64,000 nucleotides of DNA from Micromonospora olivasterospora (lineage in GTDB: Bacteria > Actinomycetota > Actinomycetes > Mycobacteriales > Micromonosporaceae): contig NZ_VLKE01000001.1 of assembly GCF_007830265.1 (NCBI RefSeq), positions 4,030,001-4,094,000 on the forward strand, written 5' to 3'. The notes under the pieces are model-generated. The model made no database searches. It saw nothing but the letters and a program-made list of their open reading frames with translations, and was not told where the DNA came from. This document shows positions 1 through 8,251 of the stretch, one piece after another. Made by a program: the position numbers and the translations under genes. Position 1 is the stretch's first letter. Each line of letters opens with the position of its first letter.

Positions 1-271
1 CGAGGTCGAGGCGTCCAACCTGTCGCAGCAGCTCGCCGTGCTGCGCCGCGCCGGCATGGTCACCTCGCACCGCGACGGCCCCCTCGTGGTGTATGCGCTC
101 AGCACCCCCGACGTGGCCGACCTGCTGGCCGCCGGGCGGCGCATCCTCGGCGCCGTCCTCACCGACCGCGACGCCCTGCTCGACGAGCTGCGCGCCGGTG
201 CCGCGACCGCCCCGGCCCCCGCCCCCGCCCCCGCCGAGGGTGACCGCGACCGTGCCGGGCGGGGCAGGTGA
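1..271 (+). CDS. ArsR-family transcriptional regulator, C-terminal part (5' end outside window)
   Basis: The frame is open from base 2. It begins inside a winged-helix domain: the visible start (E-V-E-A-S-N-L-S-Q-Q-L-A-V-L) is the recognition helix typical of ArsR/SmtB repressors, followed by the wing (GMVTSHRDGPLVVYAL). After about 55 residues comes an Ala-Pro run and a basic tail. The stop overlaps the GTG of the following SulP-type gene (GTGA), so the two form one transcription unit, and the regulator probably controls the transporter. The ligand cannot be told because the N-terminal part is missing. Confidence 0.8.
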   Translation, partial: EVEASNLSQQLAVLRRAGMVTSHRDGPLVVYALSTPDVADLLAAGRRILGAVLTDRDALLDELRAGAATAPAPAPAPAEGDRDRAGRGR

Positions 272-1808
272 GCGGCGCCGCCGTCCTCCGCGACCGCGCC
301 CTGCGCCTGCTGCCCGGCCGCGCCGACTGGATTGCGGTACGCCGCTCGCCCCGCCGCGACCTGCTCGCCGGGCTCACCGTCGCCGTCGTCGCCCTGCCGC
401 TGGCCCTCGCCTTCGGCGTCACCTCGGGGCTGGGCGCCCAGGCCGGGCTGGTCACGGCCGTGGTCGCCGGCACGGTGGCGGCCGTCTTCGGCGGCTCCAA
501 CCTCCAGGTGTCCGGCCCGACCGGCGCGATGACGGTGGTGCTGGTGCCGGTGGTGCAGCAGTTCGGCCCGACCGGCGTGCTCATGGTCGGCGCGATGGCC
601 GGGCTGGTGCTGATCGCCCTGGCGCTCGCCCGCCTCGGCCGGTACGTCCGCTACCTGCCGACCCCCGTGATCGAGGGCTTCACCGCCGGCATCGCCGTGG
701 TCATCGCCCTGCAACAGGTGCCCGCCGCGCTCGGCGTGACCGACGCGCACGGCGAGCGGGTCTGGGCCGTGGCCGGCGACGCGGTCGCCCGTTTCGTCGT
801 ACACCCGCGGCCGGCGGCCCTCGCTACGGCCATCGGGGTCGCGGCGCTGATGCTGCTCGGCGCCCGCTGGTGGCCCGGTGTGCCGTTCTCCCTGCTCGGA
901 GTGGCCGCCGCGACGGTCCTGGCCGAGACCGCCCCGGTCGACCTCGTCCGCATCGGCGCCCTGCCGCAGGGACTGCCCGCGCCGTCGCTGGCGTTCCTCG
1001 ACCCCGGCGCGATCGGGGTGCTGCTGCCCTCCGCGCTTGCCGTGGCCGCTCTCGCCGCGCTGGAGAGCCTGCTGTCGGCCACCGTCGCCGACGGCATGAC
1101 CGTGGGCGAGCGGCACGACCCGACCGGGAGTTGCTCGGCCAGGGGCTGGCCAACCTCGCCGCGCCGCTGTTCGGCGGTGTCCCGGCCACCGCCGCCATCG
1201 CCCGCACCGCCCTGAACGTACGCGCCGGGGCCTCGTCGAAGTTGGCCGCGCTCACCCACGCCGTGGCGCTCGCCGGGATCGTGCTCGCCGCCGCGCCGCT
1301 GGTCGGCCGCATCCCGCTCGCCGCGCTGGCCGGGGTGCTGCTCGCCACGACGGTACGGATGGTCCTCGCCACGACGGTACGGATGGTCGAGGTGGGCTCG
1401 CTGTGGGCACTGGCCCGGGCGACCCGGGGCGACGCCCTGGTGCTCGTCCTCACGTTCGCGGTGACCGTGATCTGGGACCTGGTCACCGCCGTCGCCGTCG
1501 GCATCGCTGTCGCGGTCGTCGTCGCGCTGCGCGCGGTGGCGCGCAGCGCCAGGCTGGAGCAGGTGCCGCTCGACGCGGGCGACCACAGCGCGGAGGAGCG
1601 GGCCCTGCTCGACGAGCACATCGTCGCGTACCGGCTGGACGGGCCGCTGTTCTTCGCCGCCGCGCACAACTTCCTGCTCGAACTCACCGAGGTCGCCGAC
1701 GTGCGGGTGGTCATCCTGCGGATGTCCCGGGTGTCCACGATCGACGCCACCGGCGCGCACGTCCTCGGCGACGCCATCCGGCGGCTGCGGGGACGCGGGA
1801 TTGCGCGC
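268..1808 (+). pseudogene. SulP-family anion permease with STAS domain, frameshifted and missing its 3' end
   Basis: The GTG at 268 overlaps the regulator stop. The product begins with the SulP membrane core: DLLAGLTVAVVALPLALAFG, then VSGPTGAMTVVL (the anion-binding signature region) and many hydrophobic segments. Near 1122 the reading frame shifts: one missing G turns DPDRELLGQG into DPTGSC, and the protein continues in the +2 frame with GLANLAAPLFGGVPATAAIART. A 24-base unit encoding LATTVRMV is duplicated in tandem at about 1345-1392. The C-terminal STAS domain (FAAAHNF, MSRVSTIDATGAHVLGD) stops being recognisable after GRGI near 1805, where sequence antisense to the downstream toxin-like gene begins. 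There is no stop in frame until 2912. The frameshift may be a sequencing error. The lost 3' end looks real. Substrate (sulfate, bicarbonate) unknown. Confidence 0.8.
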
Positions 1809-1835
1809 TCCCTGGAGGGTGACTTCTGGAGGTTG

Positions 1836-2189
1836 TTAGTCGGTGGCCTTGGGGTGTCCGGTGCCGGCGTGCTTGATCCAGCAGGTGCGGGTGTCGTGGT
1901 CGACCAGGTACCAGATGCGACCGCCGGCGGTGACCTCGTACTGCCACTGCGGCAGCGTCTTTCCGTTGTGCCCCGTGGTGGCGAGGGAGCCTTTGAGGGG
2001 GTGCTGGCGGCTGGTCGGCGGGGACGGGCAGGGGTTGGCCTCGATGGCGTCGAACGCGGCGCGGGTGTTGGCCGCGGCCTGGCGGCACAGTTCCTCCCAG
2101 CCCTTGGCCGCGTCGTTCGTGGCGAACCGCAGGGTGTAGCCGCCGGGGCGTGGTGGCGGCGCCGCCCGGTCGCCTCGCTTCGCGCTCAC
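1836..2189 (-). CDS. RelE/ParE-like toxin of a putative type II toxin-antitoxin pair
   Basis: 117 residues from the GTG at 2189, which overlaps the TGA of the upstream antitoxin-like gene (GTGA), so translation is coupled. The N-terminal half is helical (NDAAKGWEELCRQAAANTRAAFD). The C-terminal half has beta-strand patterns seen in RelE/ParE toxins (QWQYEVTAGGRIWYLVDHD, then TCWIKHAGTGHPKATD). A longer upstream reading exists but only as a shadow of the antitoxin gene. The gene ends at the point where the broken SulP gene loses homology, so it sits in an insertion or rearrangement. Assignment as a toxin is by pattern and by the paired layout; I cannot name a subfamily. Confidence 0.6.
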   Translation of the reverse strand: MSAKRGDRAAPPPRPGGYTLRFATNDAAKGWEELCRQAAANTRAAFDAIEANPCPSPPTSRQHPLKGSLATTGHNGKTLPQWQYEVTAGGRIWYLVDHDTRTCWIKHAGTGHPKATD

Positions 2190-2653
2190 TCGCCGGCAGG
2201 GCGCGCCACCGGCCCGAAGTCGCCGGCGCTCGACGCGGCCAGGACCCGGTGCAGGTCGGGGTCCGCGTGGATCTCGGCGGTGTGCCGCCACTCGGTGAGG
2301 AACTGCGATACTGCTGCGGTGTTGCCCACCGCCGCGGCCGCCTCCGCCGTGTCGACGAACTCGCTGGCCATCTGCTCGAGGTCTCCGGGCGGCAGGAATC
2401 GCACCCAGGGCAGCACGGTGGGCAGCGCCTCACGCACCAGGGCCGGGTCCCGGCGCACCACGCTGGCCAGCAGCCGGGCAGTCAGGTCCACCACCTCGCC
2501 CTCGGCTTCCGCCCGGTCGGCGGACATCAGTACCAGGTCGGCGGCGTCGCGGCGGCGCAGCCGCACCGCGCGAGCGCGGGCCAGCCGCTCGGTGGTTTCC
2601 GCCGGCTGGCGCAGCAGTTCCGAGAACGGCACGGACTCCAACGGCATCGACAT
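2186..2653 (-). CDS. Phd/YefM-like antitoxin with long C-terminal region, paired with the toxin-like gene
   Basis: 155 residues from ATG 2653 (a second ATG lies two codons further). Residues 1-48 resemble the DNA-binding part of Phd/YefM antitoxins (VPFSELLRQPAETTERL, then LRRRDAADLVLMSADRAE). The rest is an Ala/Leu-rich helical region that includes FLTEWRHTAEIHADPDLH. Typical Phd proteins are 70-90 residues, so this is about twice as long. The helical part probably contacts the toxin encoded just downstream, with the stop/start overlap at 2186-2189. The pair would autoregulate if it behaves like known families. Function inferred, not proved. Confidence 0.6.
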   Translation of the reverse strand: MSMPLESVPFSELLRQPAETTERLARARAVRLRRRDAADLVLMSADRAEAEGEVVDLTARLLASVVRRDPALVREALPTVLPWVRFLPPGDLEQMASEFVDTAEAAAAVGNTAAVSQFLTEWRHTAEIHADPDLHRVLAASSAGDFGPVARPAGE

Positions 2654-2908
2654 GACATCAACACTACTTCAGAGGTGGGCGGAATTGCCAGGACATGGCG
2701 AAGGGGCCCACCCGCGGTCACCGCGTAGGCCGTCAGCATGCCGGACCCGGCCGGTTGGACTGACCGCGCAACCAGCGACACGCTCTTGCCACCGGCCCGG
2801 AGGATTCCTCGCTGTCTGCCCTCCCGTTACGGTAGGAGACCGGCATGGCGGCATGCCGGCAATCCCCGAGGAGACAGCAACAAACATGGCCGTGGACCGG
2901 TGCCCGAC
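2654..2908. other. Gap between antitoxin-like gene and hsdM fragment, with a 9-codon mini-ORF at 2886-2912
   Basis: This 255-base gap lies between divergently read genes, so it should hold both promoters. A GAGGAG (2868-2873) precedes an ATG at 2886 that opens an 8-residue ORF (MAVDRCPT). Its TGA (2910-2912) overlaps the GTG at 2909 that opens the hsdM fragment. An inverted repeat GGCATG-N4-CATGCC lies around 2842-2857. No clear -35/-10 pair was found. Confidence 0.35.
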
Positions 2909-3646
2909 GTGACCGATCGATACGCGCGGGTATCCGCGACGACGACCCATGACACACTCGCCATCCCGCTGAGCCTGTCGGAGCTGGAGCAGTATCTGGC
3001 CCGGGCCGCCGATCTGCTGCGCGGAAGCATCGACCAAGCCGACTTCAAGGCGTACATCTTCCCGCTGATGTTCTTCAAGCGGATCAGCGACGTCTACACC
3101 GAGGAGTACGAGCGGGCGCTGGCGGAGTCGGGCGACGACCACGAGTACGCGTCGTTCGCCGAGAACCACCGCTTCGGCATCCCCTCCGGCTGCCTGTGGG
3201 AGGACCTGCGCGCCCGCACCGAGAACGTCGGGCAAGCCCTGGTGACCGCCTTCCGCGCGATCGAGAAGGCCAACCCGGACGTGCTGTACGGCATCTTCGG
3301 GAGCGCTGCCTGGACGAACAAGGACAAGCTGCCGGACGCCAAGCTGCGCGATCTCATCGAGCACTTCTCCAGCAGGACGTTGAGCAACGCGGTCGTCCCA
3401 CCGGACGTGTTCGGGCAGGCGTACGAATATCTCATCAAGCGGTTCGCGGACCAGTCCAACAAGAAGGCCGGCGAGTACTACACCCCGCGCCTGGTGCAGC
3501 ACATGATCAAATCTGCGGCGCCCGGGACTGATGAACGACGTGGTCGTCTGCCCGGGGTCGGCCGGCACCGGTCGCCCGCGTCGCCGGAAGGGTGCCGGCG
3601 ACGGGGTGTTCAACAGGGGCCCCTTCCTACGCGGAAAGCGCGTTAG
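2909..3646 (+). pseudogene. Type I restriction-modification M subunit (HsdM), N-terminal fragment
   Basis: Residues 20-200 match the HsdM N-terminal helical domain and the first strand of the N6-adenine methylase: LSLSELEQYLARAADLLRGS, YIFPLMFFKRISDVY, NPDVLYGIFG, and the hallmark KKAGEYYTPRLVQHMI. After about residue 201 (base 3512) the frame continues with low-complexity Arg/Pro sequence to a TAG at 3646. The SAM-binding GxG and NPPF motifs are absent, so no methylase activity is possible. A full HsdM is about 500-650 residues; this has 245. No hsdS or hsdR follows: ilvD is next on the opposite strand. It looks like the remnant of a type I R-M locus removed by deletion. The GTG start is chosen for its overlap with a mini-ORF and is uncertain. 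Confidence 0.8.
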
Positions 3647-3656
3647 GAAGGACCCC
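3616..3656 (-). terminator. Hairpin downstream of ilvD
   Basis: Arms CCTTCCT-A-CGCG (3622-3633) and CGCG-TT-AGGAAGG (3639-3651), with loop GAAAG, one bulged T and flanking GGGG/CCCC pairs. It starts 7 bases past the ilvD stop on the minus strand and overlaps the out-of-homology end of the hsdM fragment. There is no U-run, as is common for actinobacterial terminators. Confidence 0.6.
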
Positions 3657-3662
3657 CGCCAA

Positions 3663-5510
3663 TCACTCCGGGACGCGGCGGTAGGCGCCGTCGCTGGCCG
3701 AGGTGGCCATCGAGGCGTACGCGCGCAGAGCCGCCGACACCGGCCGTTCCCTGTCCAGCGGCGTGTACGGGCGGTCGCGCTTCTCCTGCGCGACGCGCCG
3801 GGCCTCCAGCACGTCGGCGGGCACGTTCAGCTCGATCGACCGGTTCGGGATGTCGATGACGACCTCGTCGCCCTCCTCGACCAGGGCGATCAGCCCGCCG
3901 GAGGCCGCCTCGGGGGAGACGTGCCCGATCGACAGGCCGGACGTGCCGCCGGAGAACCGGCCGTCGGTGAGCAGCGCGCAGGACCGGCCCAGCCCGCGGC
4001 CCTTGAGGAACGAGGTGGGGTAGAGCATCTCCTGCATGCCGGGGCCGCCCTTCGGGCCCTCGTACCGGATGACCACCACGTCCCCGGCGACCACCGACTT
4101 GTTCAGGATGCCCTCGACGGCGGCGTCCTGGGACTCGAAGACCCGCGCCGGCCCGCGGAAGGTGAGGCACTCCTCGGGCACTCCGGCGGTCTTCACCACG
4201 CAGCCGTCCGGCGCGAGGTTGCCGTGCAGGATGGCCAGCCCGCCGTCGGCCGAGTACGCGTGCTCCCGGTCCCGCACGCAGCCGCCGGCCGCGTCCGTGT
4301 CCAGCGACGACCAGCGGTTGGTGGTGGAGAACGGCTCCGTGGTGCGCACCCCGCCCGGGGCGGCGTGGAACAGCTCGACCGCCTCCCGCGTGGCGGAGCC
4401 GCCGCGGACGTCCCAGTCGGCGAGCCAGCGCTCCAGCGTGGGGGAGTGGACGGCGTGCACGTCCCGGTTGAGCAGGCCGGCCCGGTCCAGTTCGCCGAGG
4501 ATGGCGGGGATGCCGCCGGCCCGGTGCACGTCCTCCATGTGGTACTGCGGCGAGTTCGGGGCGACCTTGGCCAGGCAGGGCACCCGGCGGGAGATCGCGT
4601 CGATGTCGGCGACGCCGAAGTCCAGCTCGGCCTCCCGGGCGGCGGCGAGCAGGTGCAGGATCGTGTTGGTCGAGCCGCCCATCGCCACGTCCAGGGCCAC
4701 CGCGTTCTCGAACGCGGCCCGGCCGGCGACCGCGCGGGGCAGCACCGAGGCGTCGTCGCCGTCGTACCAGCGCTTGGCGATCTCCACGACGGTGCGGCCG
4801 GCCTCGACGAAGAGCGACCGGCGCGCGGCGTGGGTGGCCAGCGTCGAGCCGTTGCCGGGCAGCGCCAGGCCGATCGCCTCGGTCAGGCAGTTCATCGAGT
4901 TGGCGGTGAACATGCCGGAGCAGGAGCCGCAGGTCGGGCAGGCGGAGCGCTCGATGGCGCCGAGCTGGTCGTCGGTCACCGCCTCGTTGGAGGAGGCGAT
5001 CATCGCGTCGATCAGGTCGATCTTGGAGTGCACGATCCCCTCGATCGCCACCGTCTTGCCGGCCTCCATCGGGCCGCCGGAGACGAAGACGGTGGGGATG
5101 TTGAGCCGCAGCGCGGCCATCAGCATGCCGGGGGTGATCTTGTCGCAGTTGGAGATGCAGACCAGGGCGTCCGCGCAGTGCGCGTTGACCATGTACTCAA
5201 CCGCGTCGGCGATCAGCTCGCGGCTGGGCAGCGAGTAGAGCATCCCGCCGTGGCCCATGGCGATGCCGTCGTCGACCGCGATCGTGTTGAACTCCCGGCC
5301 GACCCCGCCGGCCTCGGCCACCGCGTCGGCGACGAGGCCACCGAGGTCCTTGAGGTGTACGTGACCGGGGACGAACTGGGTGAAACTGTTGGCGATGGCG
5401 ACGATCGGCTTGCCGAAGTCGTCGTCGGTCATCCCGGTGGCCCGCCACAGGGCCCGGGCGCCGGCCATCGTCCGACCGTGCGTGGAGGTCTTCGACCGCA
5501 GCTCAGGCAT
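3663..5510 (-). CDS. ilvD: Dihydroxy-acid dehydratase
   Basis: 615 residues, matching the usual 610-620. It converts dihydroxy-isovalerate and dihydroxy-methylvalerate to the 2-keto acids, the penultimate step of valine and isoleucine synthesis, using an Fe-S cluster. Visible motifs: [12 protein letters not shown] (cluster Cys), [30 protein letters not shown], and [12 protein letters not shown] near the C-terminus. Start ATG 5510 (MPELRSKTS) fits family starts. A CAGACT hexamer ends 7 bases before the ATG, and GGAAGG also lies just before it, so the start is sound whether or not the mRNA is leaderless. It stands alone, divergent from the GGDEF-EAL gene, but close to ilvBNC with which it shares the pathway. 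Confidence 0.97.
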   Translation of the reverse strand: MPELRSKTSTHGRTMAGARALWRATGMTDDDFGKPIVAIANSFTQFVPGHVHLKDLGGLVADAVAEAGGVGREFNTIAVDDGIAMGHGGMLYSLPSRELIADAVEYMVNAHCADALVCISNCDKITPGMLMAALRLNIPTVFVSGGPMEAGKTVAIEGIVHSKIDLIDAMIASSNEAVTDDQLGAIERSACPTCGSCSGMFTANSMNCLTEAIGLALPGNGSTLATHAARRSLFVEAGRTVVEIAKRWYDGDDASVLPRAVAGRAAFENAVALDVAMGGSTNTILHLLAAAREAELDFGVADIDAISRRVPCLAKVAPNSPQYHMEDVHRAGGIPAILGELDRAGLLNRDVHAVHSPTLERWLADWDVRGGSATREAVELFHAAPGGVRTTEPFSTTNRWSSLDTDAAGGCVRDREHAYSADGGLAILHGNLAPDGCVVKTAGVPEECLTFRGPARVFESQDAAVEGILNKSVVAGDVVVIRYEGPKGGPGMQEMLYPTSFLKGRGLGRSCALLTDGRFSGGTSGLSIGHVSPEAASGGLIALVEEGDEVVIDIPNRSIELNVPADVLEARRVAQEKRDRPYTPLDRERPVSAALRAYASMATSASDGAYRRVPE

Positions 5511-5620
5511 GCCTTCCAGTCTGGCACCGTCGGGCGGGCAACCCCCACCCGCGCACGCCGCGTCCCAACAGATGCACACCCGGTACCCCACGAGGGGCGC
5601 GCATCCGGCAGAGTTGAGGC

Positions 5621-8062
5621 GTGCACTTCCCCCCGGGCATGGTCGCGGTCGCGGTGCTGAGTGTGCTCGTCGCCGTCGGCGCCACCGCGCTGCTGGCCCT
5701 GGCCGTCCGGCGGCTCGGGTGGCCCTGCCGGCAGGTGGCCGCGCTGGTCGCCGCGGCGGCGGCGGTCGCGCTGGCCAGCCTGCTGGTCGGGCTCGCCGCC
5801 ACGCTGGGCGTCGGGCTCGACGCGAGCCGGCCGGGGCACCGCATCACCTGGGTGACCCTCGTCTCGGCCGGCACCGCCACGAGCGCGCTGGCGTTCGGCG
5901 CGGGGCTGCTGCGGCTGCGCGGCACCCCGAACACCTCGGCGGCCAGGGCGCGGCTGCTCCTGGACGGCCTGATCGTGGCCACCGCGCTGTGGTTCGTCGG
6001 CTGGGTGGTCCTCTCCGAGCCGACCCGGCTGCTCGGCGCCGCCACGCCGCCGGCGTGCGTGCCGACCCTGCTGGCCACCCTCGGCGCCGCGCTCACCGTC
6101 GGGCTCGCCGTGGTGGTGCTCCTGCGGGCCGTCCCGCCCCGCCGCCGGCTGGCCTGGCTCGGCGCCGGGATGGCCGCGGTGACCTGCGGCGGGCTCGGCG
6201 TCGCCGCGGGGCTCCTGCAGGCCCTGCCGGGCATGGTGCTCGCCGGCGCCGGGCTGCTCGCGGCCGGCTTGCTGGCCGCCGCCCTGGCCATGCACGGCTC
6301 CGCCCCGACCGGTGAGATCGAGGTCGACCTGATCCGCCGGGACGGCGCGTACGCCTTCGTGCCGATGCTCGCGATGGCGGCGTCGGCGATGTACCACCTG
6401 CTCGAGGGCGGCCGGTTCGACGCCCTGGGCATCGTCGCCGGCAGTGTCGAGGGCTTCGCGCTGGTGGCCCGGCAGCAACTGACCCTCAACGACGTGCGCG
6501 GGTACGCGGGCCGGCTGGCCGCGCGGGAGGCGCACTTCCGGGAGTTGGCGCACACGGACGCGCTGACCGGCCTGGCCAACCGGCGGGGTCTGCTGCGTGC
6601 CCTGCACCGGGCCGCCGCCTCGGGCGCCCCGCGCGTGCTGCTCGGCCTGGACCTGGACGGCTTCAAGAACGTCAACGACATGCGCGGGCACGACGTCGGC
6701 GACAACGTGCTGGCGGAGGTCGGCCGGCGGCTGCGCGGCAACCTGCGGCCCGGCGACCTGGCGGCCCGGCTCGGCGGGGACGAGTTCGCGGTGCTCATGC
6801 CCGGCCGGGAGGCCGACGCGGGCCGGGTCGCGCAGCGGCTGCTCGGGGTGCTCGGCCAGCCGTACGAGCAGCCGGACGGGCCGGTCTTCCTCTCGGCCAG
6901 CATCGGGGTGGCCGCCCAGTCCGACGACCCGGACGTGGAGCTGCTGCTGCGCAACGCCGACCTGGCCCTGCGCTACGCCAAGCAGCGCGGCAAGGACCGG
7001 ATCGAGCACTACGACGCCGCGTACGACCAGCGGCTGCGCCGCCGGGCGACGCTGGAGCACGAGCTGCGTGGCGCGATCGAGCGCGACGAGCTGCGGCTCG
7101 CGTTCCAGCCGGTGGCCGCGCTGCCGTCGGTGCGCCCGGTCGGGGCGGAGGCGCTGCTGCGCTGGCACCATCCGGAGCTGGGCAACGTCGGCCCGGACGA
7201 GTTCATCCCGCTCGCCGAGGAGTGCGGGATGATCTCCAAGCTCGGCGCGTGGGTGCTGCACCAGGCGTGCTGGCAGCTGTCCCGCTGGCTGGCCGACGGG
7301 CACGACGTCTGGGTCTCGGTGAACGTCTCGCCCCGCGAGCTGCACGCCCCGGAGTACGTGGTCCAGGTCGCCGACGCGCTGCGCGCCCACCACGTGCCCC
7401 CGCAGCGGCTGGTGCTGGAGGTCACCGAGCACGCCGTCGCCACCGACCTGGACGAGCTGATCCGGCGGCTGACCGCGCTGCGGCGCACCGGCGTCCGGAT
7501 CGCGCTGGACGACTTCGGGGCCGGATACTCGTCCCTGGGGCAGCTGCGCCGCCTCCCGATCGACATCCTCAAGATCGACCACAGTCTGGTCGCGGAGCAC
7601 GAGCCGGTCCGCCCGGCGGACGCCGACGGCCCGGCCTTCGCCCCGATGGTCGACATCGTGATGCGGCTCGGTCACCAGCTCGGCCTGCAGGTGATCGCCG
7701 AGGGGGTCACCACGCCGGCGGAACTGGCCGCGGTGGTCGCCGCCGGCTGCCGGTTCGGCCAGGGCGCGCTCTTCGGCTGGGGGGTGCCGGCGGAGCACCT
7801 GGAGGCGATGCTCGACGCGGCCACGTCGCCCGGCGCGCGTCCGGCCCCCGCCGTCCCGCCAGGCGCTCGTCCCGACCCGGCCGTGACCTCTGCCACGCCG
7901 CGGCCCCGGCCGGCCTCCCCAGCGCCCACGCGACGTCCCGCCGAGGGCCCGTCCGCGCAGTTCGGGGCAGGTGTCGACGGCGCGTCGCCGGGCGCCACGC
8001 CGACGTCCGTCAACCAAAATGTGGGATCAGTTGACTCATCGCGTGAGATGCGTCAGGCTTGA
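5621..8062 (+). CDS. Membrane-anchored GGDEF-EAL protein (c-di-GMP cyclase/phosphodiesterase)
   Basis: 813 residues. The N-terminal 270 residues hold about seven hydrophobic segments, a membrane sensor part. Then comes a GGDEF domain ([25 protein letters not shown] at about residue 390) with an intact inhibitory RxxD (RPGD five residues upstream). The EAL domain has AEALLRWHH, ExTE (EVTEHAV), [17 protein letters not shown] and QGALFGWG. In the AEGVE loop the last Glu is Thr (AEGVTT), otherwise the phosphodiesterase residues look intact, so both activities are possible. The C-terminal 70 residues are a Pro/Ala-rich tail. The GTG start is favoured because CAGAGT lies 6 bases before it (leaderless pattern); an ATG at 5639 is the alternative. 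The ilvB promoter lies inside its last 30 bases. Confidence 0.9.
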   Translation: MHFPPGMVAVAVLSVLVAVGATALLALAVRRLGWPCRQVAALVAAAAAVALASLLVGLAATLGVGLDASRPGHRITWVTLVSAGTATSALAFGAGLLRLRGTPNTSAARARLLLDGLIVATALWFVGWVVLSEPTRLLGAATPPACVPTLLATLGAALTVGLAVVVLLRAVPPRRRLAWLGAGMAAVTCGGLGVAAGLLQALPGMVLAGAGLLAAGLLAAALAMHGSAPTGEIEVDLIRRDGAYAFVPMLAMAASAMYHLLEGGRFDALGIVAGSVEGFALVARQQLTLNDVRGYAGRLAAREAHFRELAHTDALTGLANRRGLLRALHRAAASGAPRVLLGLDLDGFKNVNDMRGHDVGDNVLAEVGRRLRGNLRPGDLAARLGGDEFAVLMPGREADAGRVAQRLLGVLGQPYEQPDGPVFLSASIGVAAQSDDPDVELLLRNADLALRYAKQRGKDRIEHYDAAYDQRLRRRATLEHELRGAIERDELRLAFQPVAALPSVRPVGAEALLRWHHPELGNVGPDEFIPLAEECGMISKLGAWVLHQACWQLSRWLADGHDVWVSVNVSPRELHAPEYVVQVADALRAHHVPPQRLVLEVTEHAVATDLDELIRRLTALRRTGVRIALDDFGAGYSSLGQLRRLPIDILKIDHSLVAEHEPVRPADADGPAFAPMVDIVMRLGHQLGLQVIAEGVTTPAELAAVVAAGCRFGQGALFGWGVPAEHLEAMLDAATSPGARPAPAVPPGARPDPAVTSATPRPRPASPAPTRRPAEGPSAQFGAGVDGASPGATPTSVNQNVGSVDSSREMRQA
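8031..8059 (+). promoter_or_regulatory. Promoter of the ilvBNC leader
   Basis: TTGACT (8031-8036), a 17-base spacer, then CAGGCT (8054-8059). The predicted transcript starts at about 8066-8067, at the ATG of the leader peptide. It overlaps the 3' end of the GGDEF-EAL coding sequence. Confidence 0.7.
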
Positions 8063-8066
8063 CCGC

Positions 8067-8102
8067 ATGCCGTCGAACCTGTCTCCGCGAGTACTTACCT
8101 GA
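8067..8102 (+). CDS. Leader peptide of the ilvB attenuator ([11 protein letters not shown])
   Basis: Eleven codons plus TGA. The last part uses CGA-GTA-CTT (Arg-Val-Leu), three codons that are rare in this GC-rich genome, just before the stop. The stop overlaps the 5' arm of an 11-bp hairpin. The ATG is 7 bases after the CAGGCT -10 hexamer, so the mRNA probably starts at or next to the ATG. A GTG at 8043 in the same frame could give a longer peptide but lies inside the promoter. The role is inferred: stalling at Val/Leu codons when charged tRNA is scarce. Confidence 0.65.
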   Translation: MPSNLSPRVLT

Positions 8103-8162
8103 GCGCACTCTCCCCGTCGAGAGTGCGCTGGCCCCGTGCGTGAAGCACGAGGGCCGTTTTTA
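8102..8162 (+). terminator. Attenuator hairpins upstream of ilvB
   Basis: First hairpin: perfect 11-bp stem, arms 8102-8112 and 8119-8129, loop CCCGTC. Second hairpin: GGCCC-CGTGC (8130-8139), loop GTGAA, GCACG-A-GGGCC (8145-8155), followed by GTTTTTA, a classic intrinsic terminator. The two stems abut, so a ribosome stalled in the leader can change which forms. About 90 bases remain from the terminator to the ilvB ATG. Confidence 0.75.
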
Positions 8163-8251
8163 TTGCCGTCGGACCCATCGCCGACGGGCCCCGCCCGCGG
8201 CGCACCGCTCGAAGAGCCCCAGCCACTTCCAAGCCGAAGGCCTGAACCGCC

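Noticed and set aside
93..2912. A 939-residue open frame covering the SulP 3' part and beyond
   Set aside because: Only the middle is the shifted SulP sequence; the ends are Arg/Pro-rich shadow and antisense of the TA-like genes.
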